Shown here: positions 33,023 through 44,522 of the stretch, piece after piece
Position numbering within the stretch: position 1 is the first letter of the stretch
Layout of the letters: each line of letters begins with the position of its first letter
Origin: Dactylis glomerata
Taxonomy: Eukaryota > Streptophyta > Magnoliopsida > Poales > Poaceae
Direction of reading: 5' to 3'
DNA: 64,000 bases
Assembly: GCA_007115705.1 (NCBI GenBank)
Contig: QXEO01000239.1
Coordinates: 248,001-312,000 of the forward strand
The notes under the pieces: generated by a model
Databases searched by the model: none
Told to the model about the DNA's origin: nothing
What the model saw: the letters and a program-made list of their open reading frames with translations, nothing else
Position numbers and translations under genes: made by a program

Positions 33023-33922
33023 GAGTGTGTTTGGTAGCCCAGGCCATATGATATGATAGTAGCTATTTTCCCTCATAAAAACTCACTTTAGCTAAGTTGG
33101 GTTGAGATTTTGCAGTGTGTTTAGCAGGTGGTCTGTTGAGATATTCTGAGCTGAGATGTTGTTTTGTATGTCGGGTCTGTTAAGATATGCAATTAGATAC
33201 CTATTTACAAAAATAAAAGCAATCAGATCCCTGAATACAAAATAAAAAAGCAATCGGGTCCCTGGATACAAAAATAAAAAGCAATCAGGTCCCTGTAAGA
33301 GAAACTCCGGCGAGGGAACTTCGGCGAAGGCCGTGGCGGCGATGTGCATCGAGGTAGCGGCGCTGTCCGGGGCGGCGCCGGCTCTGGCGGCTTTGACCGT
33401 GGCTGGCGCGGGCTGGTGCTAGCTGGCGCAGACCGTGGCCGGCGTGGGCTGGTGCTGGCCATCGAGATGGTGTGGCTAGGTATGGCCGTTGAGGTGTCGG
33501 CGCTGGCCGGCGCCGGCCGTCGAGGTGGCTGTGTGAGATGCGGGCGCAGACACGGCCGTGCGAGATGCGCGATATGCGGACGCAGATGCGAGGCGGAGGC
33601 CAGCGTGGGGAGGCGGTGCTCGGGAGATATCTGGTGTGAGAAAGGGAGAGAGCTATTCGGGGGAGAAGTGAGGGCTCGGGCGCGAGACCCTTGCGGGAGC
33701 GAGGCACGGGGGCGGGTGCGCGGGGTGGATTTTGGCCGAGTCCAGCCCTGCCCAGGTGCGAAGCTCGAATCGAACTTCTCTACCGGGCAGGGCTGAGATG
33801 CGTTTTTCGGTCGAACTGGGCACTGCCCGACTTAGCCGACCCGGGATAACAAACAACAAAATTGCTAGAAATCTCGGTTAGGATGGGAATATCTGGGTGC
33901 GGCCGGGCTACCAAACACACCC
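33023..33922. mobile_element. PIF/Harbinger-like non-autonomous element, 900 bp, GC-rich core
   Basis: Termini GAGTGTGTTTGGTAGCCC and GGGCTACCAAACACACCC are inverted repeats flanked by TAA (33020-33022 and 33923-33925), the TSD expected for PIF/Harbinger (TWA). Inside are a three-fold 34-bp repeat (about 33205-33297, phrase AAGCAATC-G-TCCCTG-ATACAAAA) and a strongly GC-rich block (33300-33830) with GGCGC-GGCTGGTGCT-type repeats. The GC-rich block has open frames on both strands but no domain I recognise; it may be a captured exon. Confidence 0.85.
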
Positions 33923-34084
33923 TAAGTGTGTAGCTTGTGAAATAATCAAGCATCATAATTATCTTTACACAATTTTTCACCTCAATGAAGACCAAATATG
34001 GCACCAGAACACAAAAACATAAGCTAAATTTCCTCCTCCTAATCTTTTTGCATCATTTTTAGTGTAAGCAACACGGTACTTTTT

Positions 34085-34460
34085 GTGCTACAAATGTACA
34101 GACGATGGGAAATGCACTTTTGATCTCATGTGCATATGCTCCTTTTATCCGAAAAATAAATTTTAAAATGTCAAAAAAATTAAGAAAAAAATATGCACAT
34201 ATATATCTCCATATTCTACGTAGTCACGCAAAGTTTCGTAAAAAAAAGGATATTCTTTGTGCCTATGCAAAAAAGACAAAAAACACGCATGGCGAAAAAG
34301 CCTATTTTAGTACCAAATTTTAACATTTTTACATAAATCATATAAAAAGTCAGTTTTGATGAAACAACTTTGTAGACACGTAGAACATAGACATTTACAA
34401 AAAACATTTTTTTAAAATTTACAAAAAACAATTTTTATTTTGACTTTTTTGATATTTTCA
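34085..34460. repeat. Copy of an unclassified AT-rich repeat family
   Basis: It shares CATGTGCATATGCTCC, TTTTAAAATGTCAAAAAAA and a later AAAAAAGACAAA block with 60829-61208, and more weakly with 37850-38060. Only one arm is clear here. No coding content. Confidence 0.55.
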
Positions 34461-34529
34461 AATATATCTCTACTAATAATATTGCTACAGATATGGTCCG
34501 TGGCTCGCAAATACGCTTTCAATTCACCA

Positions 34530-34672
34530 AAAATATGTTTTCATCCGGTACATAAAAAATTGTGTTTTATCTGTTTCAACCGTGTCCTACTGGAATACGT
34601 TTTCGTCCGGTACATAAAAAATAGTGTTTTGTCCGTCCAACGTTTCAACCGTGTCCTACTGGATCTCATATA
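34530..34672. repeat. Tandem duplication, about 63-70 bp, two copies
   Basis: The phrase TCCGGTACATAAAAAAT-GTGTTTT, ending in TTTCAACCGTGTCCTACTGG, occurs twice in a row, with a short insertion in the second copy. Confidence 0.7.
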
Positions 34673-34799
34673 ATCATGACCGTGTGTGGTACAAGTATCC
34701 TGATTAGTCCCGACTCAGCCTTTTCTTGCCTTCTCTAAGCTATAGATTGACGTGCATCACATCATTCTAAACTAGCTAGCGATAGCGACACGGGGAGAG

Positions 34800-34890
34800 G
34801 CAGAACCATGGCGCGACCACGACGGAAGAGGTTGTGGGCGAGAAGAGCAAGCTGATCACGCTGGTCAGCTTCGACGGCGAGCGCTAGCGC
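34800..34890 (+). pseudogene. Possible SKP1-like N-terminal fragment
   Basis: In one frame 34808-34885 reads EEVVGEKSKLITLVSFDGER and then stops. This resembles the SKP1/ASK N-terminus (a ubiquitin-ligase adaptor). Sequence to about 35640 has open frames in several registers but no further SKP1 motif is seen. Weak evidence. Confidence 0.3.
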
Positions 34891-35740
34891 TTCTAGGCGA
34901 AACCACATCAGAGGTTGTCGCCGCCGCCACCACCAGAACTGGCCCGAAAGTACGCTGAAGAGTTAGACACGTAAATACATCACTATGGAACTCCCACTGA
35001 TGGTGCCGGAGGCACCATATCAGAACAGACGAGGTGTGCACCAACGTGGTTGGCGTGTAAGCGACTTCTTAAACCTGAATGCGGGGCGGACACCATTGTC
35101 GAGGGAGAGCACGGGCATCAGGTGGCATCGGACGGCAACCCAGCGGGATTGCGGCCTGGAGACAACGTTTGTCGAGTCGACCAGCACGCTGGGGGCAGGC
35201 TCAACATGACGGTGCTCTATGGCATGTATAGGCACCCGACAACGGCGAACACGTCTTCTCCGACAAAGCGAGCTGCGTGGCTCCGCCGCCGCCCGGGACA
35301 CATATGCTCACAAGGTCGTCGCCTCGTACATGCAACACAGGAGTGACGACAGCACCGGGAGCTCACCCCTTTGCAGCGTTGAGCCGTTGATGGTAGTGTC
35401 TTCGTCGTTCAGATGATCGACATGCAGATGAAGCAGCAACTTCTGACGGAAACTGAGTCCGCCATGCTCACCACCGCACCACTGTTGCCGAAGCTGAGTC
35501 CGCCATGCCACGCCCAACGGCATGTCGGGGGCTTCGGCGAGGCATGCAGCCTCGCGTGCATCGAGTGTCGCGAGGGATTCGGAGTGGACGTGTGGGCAGC
35601 GATCAAGACTCTGTCTACTGAGCGTTCATAAGTTGTAGTTGGGAGTCGAGGTGGGCAAGGAAGAGCACAACCTTGCCAGTAGTGGTGGACCCGTTGGTGG
35701 TTCCATGGCAGCCACGGCTGAGGGATTGGGGATCTAAATT
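34891..35740. other. GC-richer region with short ORFs, no product recognised
   Basis: Several frames are open for 60-100 codons on both strands, as expected for GC-rich decayed coding DNA. I recognise no domain. Confidence 0.3.
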
Positions 35741-35754
35741 AAGGCATCGACGTT

Positions 35755-36190
35755 GTGAAGCATCTCTGTAAGGAATTGGTTCAGCCTAGGTTCAAGACGG
35801 ATGGAATTACTAATGCGAGTTATGTGTACTGGAAGCTGGGCAGCCTGGACTTGTCACTTGCTCTGTATGATGACATGAGGGCCATAGGCTGCACTCCATA
35901 TGCTGTGACTTATATTGGCCCCCTTCTTTTCAGCTTATTTTCCGGATTCTCCCAGAAGCTACCCTCCACCAGCTTCTCCCAGAATCTCGTTTCTAAAATT
36001 TGCACAACAATCTAGATAAGTATTGGGAAGACTAATCTAGATTGTTGTGAAAATTTTAGAAACGAGATTCTGGAAAAAGCTGGTGGAGGGTAGCTTCTGG
36101 GAGAATCTGGAAAATAAGCTGAAAAGAAGGGGGCCATTGTCTCGATTGATTCCTTGCGGAAGATGGATAGGATTGCTAGTCCCACGGATT
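35755..36190 (+). pseudogene. PPR-protein fragment, split by a MITE
   Basis: The frame before the MITE gives YVYWKLGSLDLSLALYDDMR then AIGCTPYAVTY, a match to the 35-residue PPR helix pair. After removing the MITE and one ATT copy, the frame continues with VSIDSLRKMDRIA, the start of the next PPR repeat, then a stop. PPR proteins bind organellar RNA. This is a short orphan piece of about two repeats. Confidence 0.65.
35917..36135. mobile_element. Palindromic (foldback) MITE, 219 bp
   Basis: Two arms of about 100 bases (GGCCCCCTTCTTTTCAGCTT at the left, its near-perfect complement at the right) are separated by a short loop around 36015-36035. The direct repeat ATT flanks it (35914-35916, 36136-36138). 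Non-coding. Superfamily uncertain. Confidence 0.85.
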
Positions 36191-37141
36191 GATCAAAATG
36201 TGAAGATGAAAAAAAATATTGTGGTTGTGAGTAGCTGCAGTACTAAACTACTAATAGCTTTCTAGCATGTTCTTTCAAAAGGTGAATAAGAGGTTGCATG
36301 TTATAGTAATCAACAGAACATGTTTCAATCATTAGATTTTTTCTGAGACAAATTCAATCATCAGATGCATAAGTACTACTCCGTAACTACTTCCGTACTA
36401 ACTACGGTTGCCTCAAGTTTGCAAGGTAACACTGTCAACAGACTCTAAACCTGGCTATATAATTTTAATTTCAGTTTGATCTCAAGAAGGCTTTATTAAA
36501 GGAAGAGGTACTACAGGGATAAATCTCAGGTGAACATGATTTGAGAATTTGAGATTGATGTTTTGTGATTTTAACTAATACACATTTGAACAGATAGGTC
36601 AATCAAAAACTCTTTTCCATTATAAATGCCCATTTGATTTGATGTCCCACCGTAGCAAATCACGGGCTTTGTGCTAGTCAAAAATACATTTCAAAAAAAG
36701 GATGCATATGCACCCTAGAGAAAAAAGCCTCTCCCACGGACGATGGATATTGTCTACTAAGGTGAGTCTCTCTCTCCGATAGTTAATTCTAACCATGGCC
36801 TTGCCTCTTTCTTCATTTCAACATACCTCCCTGTCCAATAGCGAGTACCTTATTGCACTGTAGGTGTACTCTTGTATCACAATGATTTTTCTCGGGAATA
36901 ATTTATAATTTTTTGGTTAAATCAAGTGCATGCGGATAGAAGAATTGCAAAAAATTATGAATAATTGTTGCCCCAAAAACACATGGTTGCACTTACATAC
37001 TGTTTGACGCATCCTTTGAGTTTACGACCTGATTTAGGCATGTAGATTAAGTTTAGAACTCATATATACATTTCAGGCTTCCCCTCTTTCCTTCCAGGGG
37101 CAGACGCTATCTACCAAACAAGAACCGCCCATCACCATAAG
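36191..37141. other. AT-rich intergenic, no gene seen
   Basis: No extended ORF, RNA gene or clear repeat was identified. It is the left flank of the large Mutator-like element. Confidence 0.5.
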
Positions 37142-37150
37142 ACAAAAAAA

Positions 37151-37530
37151 GAGTAAATAGCACTGATGGTTACTAAACTTATAATGCGTGTGCACTTAAA
37201 TTACTGAACTTGTAAAATGGACTAACCGATCACTGAACTTGCATTGTTGGTACACCCGTGGTTACAAACCGATCAGCTTGATGTTTTTTTTATCAAAACC
37301 AGTCAGCCACGGGGTATGTGCATGTTCTGAGCAATCAAGGGCTGACGCGTGCCGTTGAATTTTTGTTAAAAAAACCCGTATGTATTTTCTTCAGACACAT
37401 GTGACCTTGATGCTTCCTTATGTGTTGGCCCCACATATCAGTATTAGAGGAAAGAATTAAAATTACAAATGTTGAGTTTGGGATTCAAAGTCATGACTGA
37501 GATCTACATCCTCGCGCGCATAGTGTTTGG
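37151..37530 (+). repeat. Left TIR of the large Mutator-like element
   Basis: Matches 58985-59338 reversed, including the blocks AAAACCAGTCAGC-ACGGGG, GACACATGTGACCTTGATG and CCCACAT-TCAGT. Confidence 0.8.
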
Positions 37531-37776
37531 TTCATGCCATAGTTTGCCCTACCAAAATATTGGTAACCATTGGCTCGTCAAAATTTTGGTTAGGAAATCC
37601 TTGACCCCAAGGTAGCCAAAAAAATTGGTAAGATTTCTGAAGAGAATATGAGAAGAGTTGGCAAGATTTCATAGGCTACCAAAATTTGGCAACCAACCAA
37701 ACGAGGACCAAAATATTGTAGGCTGTCAAAAAAAATGGTAGAAAAAATTTAGACATCAACCAAACAGGCCCATAGA
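37530..37776. repeat. MITE-like segment
   Basis: It starts near TGTTTGGTTCATGCC and ends near CATCAACCAAACAGGCCC, giving imperfect inverted ends of about 12 bases. The interior repeats ACCAAAAT-TTGG phrases. A target duplication could not be fixed. Confidence 0.4.
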
Positions 37777-38100
37777 GCCAACATTGCCGTGTTCAAATCA
37801 CCGGACTATATTTTCTTATATAAACTTGTCTTACGGGAACCCGACTTGTTCATACTTTTAAGTTTCAAAAAATTCTAAATTTATTTAGGAAATATATATA
37901 CATCTTCTGTATAAGCGCGGTAAGTTTCGGCAAAAAAGTCGTTTTATTTTGGGCTATACAAAAAAGACAAATTTCTGACTGTATGTAGGACCAAAATACG
38001 TATTTTTGTCAGTACTTTGTCTTTTTATTTCCCAGAGTAAATGGTATTTTTAAGCAAACTTTATTTCATACGTTCCTGACATATATATCTAGCTATATAC

Positions 38101-38894
38101 TTTTTGGCTAAATTTTATGACACTCCAAAATACAAGCTTCTTACTAAAGATGGTGTTTGGCAAACACTCCTTAAGAGAAAGTATGTAGGCACGAAAGCAC
38201 TATCACAAGTGCTATGGAGACCCGGAGATTCACATTTCTGGGCTGGTCTGATGGCTACGAAGAAGCTTTTTTCCGCTATGGTACTTTTTCAATCAAATAT
38301 GGATCGCGGATTCGCTTCTGGGAAGACTTCTTGTTAGAAAATAGTCCTCTTAGTGAACAATATCCAGCGTTGTATAGTATAGTTCATCGTAAGAGTGATA
38401 CCATTGTGTTAGTAATGGCCACCTCACCTCCAGACGTGACTTTTAGATGTGATTTAATTAGTCCCAGATTAGTGGCGTGGAACGTGCTACTTCAATGTTT
38501 GGATTCCATCCAACTCTCGGCTGGGCCTGATGAATTTCGTTGTAACCTGCATCCCAATGGAAAATTTTCTGTAGTTTCTCTACACAAAGCAATTATCCAG
38601 TCCGATATTCTAGTAAATAGTAACAAGAAGATTTGGAAGATGAAAATACCTTTAACAACCAAGATCTTTGGTTGGTATTTGCGTCGAGGTGTTATCTTAA
38701 CCAAAGACAATCTTGTTAAGCATAATTGGCATGGAAGTACGCAGTGTGTGTTCTGTCATCAGGATGAGACGATCAACCATTTATTCTTTCAATGACGCTT
38801 TGCCAGATCTATATGGTCACTCATCCAAGTAGCTTCAAGCCTATATCCTCCGACTAGTGTCGCCAATATCTTTGGGAATTGGCTTCATGGTATT
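38101..38894 (+). pseudogene. 5'-truncated LINE ORF2, zf-RVT region (left part)
   Basis: It encodes the end of a plant LINE reverse-transcriptase ORF (LLTKDGVWQTLLKRKYVG; GSRIRFWEDFLLENSPLSEQ) and the zinc-binding zf-RVT domain (IFGWYLRRGVILTKDNLVKH; CVFCHQDETINHLFFQ). One frameshift lies near 38260 and one stop at 38793. The Athila element inserts after 38894; the frame resumes at 58488. Confidence 0.85.
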
Positions 38895-40729
38895 TGATAC
38901 GTCCATTTTGCATCACTATTTTATATCATAATTTACTGTTATTCATTGATATATTTCACATTTAGAGATGATACTTATGTTGTTTCCTCTGTTTTTACAT
39001 ATTTGATGATAATTGGAGGATTTGCTGCCGGAGTCAGGATTCTGCTGGAAAAAGGACTATCAAGACACCATATTTCAGAAGATCAGGAAATTCCAGAAAA
39101 ATACCAGAAAATTATATTTTACCAGAAGACTGAAGAAGCGAGAAGGAGGAGTCGAGAGGAGCCACAGGGCAGGATCACACACAGGGGGCGCAGCCTGACC
39201 CCTAGCCGCGTCGGCCTGTTGTGTGGCCACCCTGGCCCACTTCTGCCATCGCTCCTTCGCGTATTTCATCGTCCCCGAAAACCTAAGTCAAGGGGGGGGG
39301 GGGCTCAGAGATAGACACCGCTGCCTCTGCAAGGCGGAAAATACCAGAGAGAAAAAAGCTCTCCGGCACGCAGAAATCTACCGGGGAAATTCCTTCCCGG
39401 AGATGGGAGATCGTCGCCATCGTCATCATCATCGCGCCAGACTTCATCGGGATCATCATCACCATCATTCTTATCACCAGCACCTTCATCTCCACCATCA
39501 CCAGGCCATCTCGCTGTAACATCTTGAGTTGAATCTTGTCAAATTCCTAGGGGAAACTTTCTCGGTGTTGATTACTCTTGTAGTTGATGCTATTGAGTGG
39601 ACCGTGGAATTAAGGTTTATGTTCAGATTGTTATTTACCATTATTTCACCTCTGATCATGATCCATATGATGTCTTGTGAGTAGTTCATTTAGTTCTTGA
39701 GGACATGGGAGAAGTCAAGTCGTTAGTAGTGGAATTATATTGAGTAATATTTAATGGTTTGATATTTATTTGTTGTGGTGTTATTTCACTAGTGGTGTCA
39801 TGTGAACGTCGACTACATGATACTTCACCATTTATGGGCCTAGTGAGATGCATTGTGTATTTGGCTACCAATTGTGGAGTTGCTGGAGTGACAGAAACCT
39901 AAACCTCCGTTGGGAAACCATTGCACCACGGAGCGTAGGATCTTAGAGTTTAAGGCAGTGGTTAGATTTATCTTAATTACTTTCTTGTATTTGTGGATGC
40001 TTGCAAGAGGTATAATCACAAATGTGTATTTATCCTAGTAAGGGTAGTGCGCTAGCACAGGTTCACCCCCATAACACTTATCAAACCAATAAAGATTATT
40101 TAGCGATATGAAGCGAAAGCACTTGACAGAAACTTCCGTGTGTCCTCGAGAATATTTGGTTATCCACTACTGCAGAATAGCTTATAGCCGCCACCCTATT
40201 AGTGACAGGCAAGATAAAGCCCGTCACTAATAATAGCCATCAGTGACGAGCAAGACAATGCCCGTCACTGGTAACTATATGACCGGCAGTTATATCAAGT
40301 ACCAGTGACAGGCGCAATAATGTGCCCGTCACTGGTATTATAGAAATATACTAGTGACTGGCATTATTAATATGCATGTCGCTAATATTGCAAATAGCAG
40401 CGACAGTCTTCTGAAATTGTCTATCACTGGTATGTACCAGTGATGTCCATTTTTCATTCGCCCCTCACTCGCTAGTAAGAATATAGCAGTTACATTTCCT
40501 GATTGTTATGTCCCATGTATTAGAGCTGTGATCGTGCCAGTGAGTTTACAAGGAGCAAAAATATATTATTTGAAATCGGAACACCACTCCGGGTAGCAAA
40601 TCATGAAACTCAAATTTTATTCAGAAAATTCCGGTATATTTTCCTAGTAGCCAAACAGCCGAATATTCCGAAATAGATAAAAATACTCGGCCAGCCAAGC
40701 AATTAGCCTCCTACATGGCCCATTCCAAC

Positions 40730-41220
40730 AGCCCACCCCTTCACCGCACGCACACATCCCCCGTCACAGCGCCGCAACCGCACAGCGCCACGCCGCCACG
40801 CCATGGTTCCCCATTCCTGAGCCTCGACCTAGTCCTCATGCAGTGGCGCACCGCCGCCGCGCCGGCCGGCTCCCTTGACGGCGTGCAGTAGTGCACCGTG
40901 GCGCCGCGCTGGCCGCCACCCATGACGGCGTGCAGTTGCGCACCGCAACGCCGCGCCGTTCACATGTCCCTCGAGGGCATCCTCGTCGGACTAGCGCGCT
41001 GTGGCATCCTCGCCCGACCACCACGGCATGGAGAAGCTGCCGATCCTGGAGTCGAAGGCCACAGCCCACGGGGAAGAAGAGGCGGCTTGGTCCATCCGCC
41101 TCTAGGTCGGCATCCAGTCCGTGTCCATCACACCACAGCCGTGCACCAAGTCGGCAAGGCCTCCATGGTTCGGTGGACTTGTTCGTGCCTACTCCTGCAG
41201 CAGCTCTAGCTCCCCCATCG
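40730..41220 (+). other. GC-rich exon-like segment in CACTA-3
   Basis: An abrupt GC-rich block with open frames on both strands ends at a donor-like ATCG|GTGAGC at 41221. No domain recognised. It could be a promoter-leader or captured exon. Confidence 0.35.
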
Positions 41221-41799
41221 GTGAGCTTTTCTTATGGTTTTATTACTTAACTGATTGCATCAAAACAAATTGTTAGTAACTTGCCCTGTTTTGATTTCAT
41301 TTAACTGTTGTGATGTGTGTGCGCCTGCATGACCATGGCTATAAGATCTGAAAGCTTGCAAACCAGTTGGCAGTTGATTCATGCCCTGTTCTCTCAGCAT
41401 GGCTCATTTTGCATCGATCTATGCCTTCAGTAGCTTTTTTTAACGAAAAGCAAACAACGCTGATTTCTTGATATGCTTTTGATCAGTAGCTGAAATCAAC
41501 TCATGGGATAAAGTCAGCCAGATCTGATATGCATGCTCATGGTGAAGTCATACCAGCGTTTATTTGATCCAGATAGGTAGCAGGCTCTAATTTCATAATC
41601 TTTTGATATTGAGTTTTCATATGTGCTAAAGTAGGTTATTTCTTCATCTTCTTCTGATGCCAACTAATTAAGGAATTATGATCCTTCATGCAACTCTTCA
41701 TACATGTATGAAATTAGTTTTTTTAATATACAATTATACATGTATCCCTCACGCAAGCCTTCTGCAGTTTGCACACGAAAATTTAGAAGTCAAGTGCAC

Positions 41800-41998
41800 T
41801 GCACACTTGCAATTTGTTTACTCTACTCGCGCGGCAAAGAAAAAATTCGAGGCGTGCCTCCTCCTGGCTCCCGTTACCACGCCCGTCCCCAAGATATGGC
41901 CTCATCCGTGCCAAGCGTGTGAGCGAAGTCGTCGTCCTCAAACACATGCCCCCAATCTCCAGCCAGCGGCCCCAACCTCCAGTATCTCCCCTACCAAG
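41800..41998 (+). other. Second exon-like segment in CACTA-3
   Basis: An open frame (APVTTPVPKIWPHPCQACER, Pro-rich) ends in the donor-like CCAAG|GTAAGG at 41999. Product unknown. Confidence 0.3.
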
Positions 41999-43055
41999 GT
42001 AAGGGCCCCAATCTTTGGCCTCACTTCCACACTTCATGGGAAGGTGTAGAACTGTAGACAAAATTTACTAGAGATTGGGTATGAGCCGTACCACTTTTCT
42101 ATCAAGCATCTATAGATGTTTATGTGTGAAACTTGCTGATTACTGCTGATCTTGTGACTAGCGCATGGATGTATGGTTGCACTAATATATGGCTACTTAG
42201 TTCGTCCATGACGACCTTGTATGTATTAACTTGTTTAGAAATCAGCTAATTTTTTTCTTTTTCTTCATGTTTTAGTGTTCTTGCTGATTACTATTTTCTC
42301 CCCTACTTTTTGTTTTAGCTCTTTCTAGATGATATGTTTATACCCTATGCTACATATCATATCCTTCTCAGTTTTCAGGACATCACTATTTGTGGGAAGG
42401 AACCCTAATTGTTTTACTAGGGAAACTTTGATTCTCATTTTGTTGTGGCAGTGAGCGGCCTGTACCAAGACCCTCTATTATTCCAATTTATCAAGTTGTC
42501 GATCTGTGTCTCTGAGATATGAGCTTTAATTTTTTTTGTGATGCACTGATGCTTAAAATTGCTGTATGATTTTGATACATAAATCTTGCTGTTATGATAC
42601 ATATAAAGCTTGCTCATATGCTGATTTTATTGTCTATTTATGAGCTGTTCGAGATGTTGTCTACCCCAATCAACCTGGTGTCCGCATCCATTGTATCTGA
42701 GCTATTGTTGAAGGGCTAATCAAGGGTATATATATTTCCTTCTATCAAATATGAGCTGTTGTTTACATATAAAGTGTGGAACTATTGTTTACATATAAAC
42801 CGCAAAACTTCTGTTTACATATGAATTGTTGTTTACAGAAACTTTGTGTTCCTTACTAGTCGCCCCTACAATATTCGGCGAGATAGTATGCGTTCTAGAG
42901 CACCAACTACCGTGTCACCATTGTTGTTCAAGCTTCTCAAGTACGAACTGAGAGTATGCCTCCCTTTTCTCATGAGTTTAATAATTTTTTCTCTCAAATG
43001 TATGCTTTTCTCTTATTAGTGTCTTTTCATGTGCATATGGTATTCAGTTCTACAG

Positions 43056-43728
43056 CTAAAAGCAAAGCAGAGGGGAGGCAATGTACAAGAACGGATGACA
43101 TATGGGAAAGAGCCAATGAAAATTTGGTATTGATAAGAGGAATGCAAGATGAGCAAGTTTACAACCACAACAGCAACATTGGAGTGGTATGCTCTCATCG
43201 AATTTTGATGTGCTCCTTAATTTAGACTGCTTGATAAATTTCCCTAGTGGTGATTTGGTTATTATCCAGTCTGTATGCCCAAAGATACTAACGTTACATG
43301 TTTTTTCCAATTTTGAGACTAAAAACTCTATTGCACCTTTATTGAGATTAGACATAAAGTAATAACTAATATAATATAAATTGAGGCTTCTAGATGATTT
43401 GAAAAACTTTTAGACTAGAAGCCATCAAGAGAACCTTGAATTTTATAGAGTACTTTGGCCAAAAAAAATTAAAGAGGTCAAATAACATTGAAGAAGTAAA
43501 TTTTGGCCACTTTGGTCAAAAAATTACATTAAGCATGTACAACAGTAGAATCTATGAATTGTGAATAATTAGAGAGTTGTTTTTATGCAGGGTGATGATA
43601 TGGTTGCTGGAATCAGAATTCAAGAAGATCTTGATATCATGAACAACATGATGGAGGCCTATGCCGAGCTTTTGATTTTACACGGAGAGCTATATCTATG
43701 CTCGTGCTTATGCAACTTGTTTATCTAG
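43056..43728 (+). pseudogene. Two-exon gene end in CACTA-3, product unknown
   Basis: Exon 43056-43186 (acceptor TTCTACAG, donor GTG|GTATGC) and exon 43591-43728 (acceptor TTTTATGCAG, stop TAG) stay in one frame across the splice. They read DDIWERANENLVLIRGMQDE, then DDMVAGIRIQEDLDIMNNMM. I do not recognise the family. The fragment may be captured host sequence or the tail of a transposon gene. Confidence 0.4.
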
Positions 43729-44411
43729 TTGTGTAGCTAATTAATTTGGATTCCCTTACATCAATCAGTGGCTCCGTATGCTAGCTTGACTAGTCTAGTT
43801 ATTTCAGTTCAGTTATTAGTAGACTTGACAGTATTGTTACAAAGATTATATGAAATAAATTTACAGTAGATATTGAGAGTGAAAATAATATTTGGGCTTA
43901 TATGGAATGTATGCAATTTTGGATGCATTGTACTTTTTTTTAATTCGTATGATCTTAGTAGTGACGGGCCATGTAAGTATGCTTGTCATTGGTACTATGT
44001 ATACCAGTGACATGCAAGAGAAATGCACCCATCGTTGGTAACGTATTACCAGTGACGGGCTTTCAATGCCTGTCACTAGTAACCTTGTTACCAGTGACGG
44101 TATACTAGTGACGGGCGGTTTGCCCATCACTGATGAGCAAAATAGGCCTGTCACTGGTAAGTCTTTTTGCAGTAGTGATCATAAGTTACACAACCGGCTT
44201 GTCCTTTGCTCTAGAAAGGATTGGGACACTTGCAGTAATTATTTATTTGCATTACCAAATACCCCTGAAAACCTGTTTGCTAGTATTTATAGTGAATCCT
44301 TGATCAAAACCACTTGTCAACACCTTCTGCTCCTCATTGGGTTCGACACTCTTATTTATCGAAAGTACTACGATACACCCCTTATACTTGTGGGTCATCA
44401 AGACTATTTTC

Positions 44412-44429
44412 TGACGACATTGCCGGGGA
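44412..44429 (+). other. Athila primer-binding site (degenerate tRNA-Asp type)
   Basis: TGACGACATTGCCGGGGA, 11 bases after the LTR end, matches the complement of the tRNA-Asp 3' end (TGGCGCCGTTGCCGGGGA) at 15 of 18 positions. Confidence 0.7.
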
Positions 44430-44522
44430 GTGAAGCGCTATTGAAGAGTAGAATTGGTAAAGGTAACCGTCGCTGTGAGTATTGTTTTTATTTTTTTCTT
44501 TTATTTTTATTTTATTTTGCTA

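Larger units (their letters stand above)
40165..44177. mobile_element. CACTA-3: non-autonomous CACTA in the Athila 5' LTR
   Basis: Termini are CACTACTGCAGAATAGCTTA and, reversed, CACTACTGCAAAAAGACTTA. The TSD is ATC (40162-40164, 44178-44180), and the uninterrupted sequence is preserved in the 3' LTR near 58230. Subterminal repeats of CAGTGACGGGC / GCCCGTCACTG lie at about 40200-40450 and 43960-44160. The 4.0-kb interior has no transposase but holds exon-like pieces. Confidence 0.93.
38895..44400 (+). repeat. Athila 5' LTR, interrupted by CACTA-3
   Basis: About 1490 bp after removing 40165-44177 and one ATC. It lacks about 26 bp present in the 3' LTR near 58290-58325. Confidence 0.93.

Noticed and set aside
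33285..33796. Protein-coding genes on either strand in the GC-rich core of the PIF/Harbinger-like element
   Set aside because: Open in several frames at once with low-complexity Arg/Gly/Pro content; no domain.
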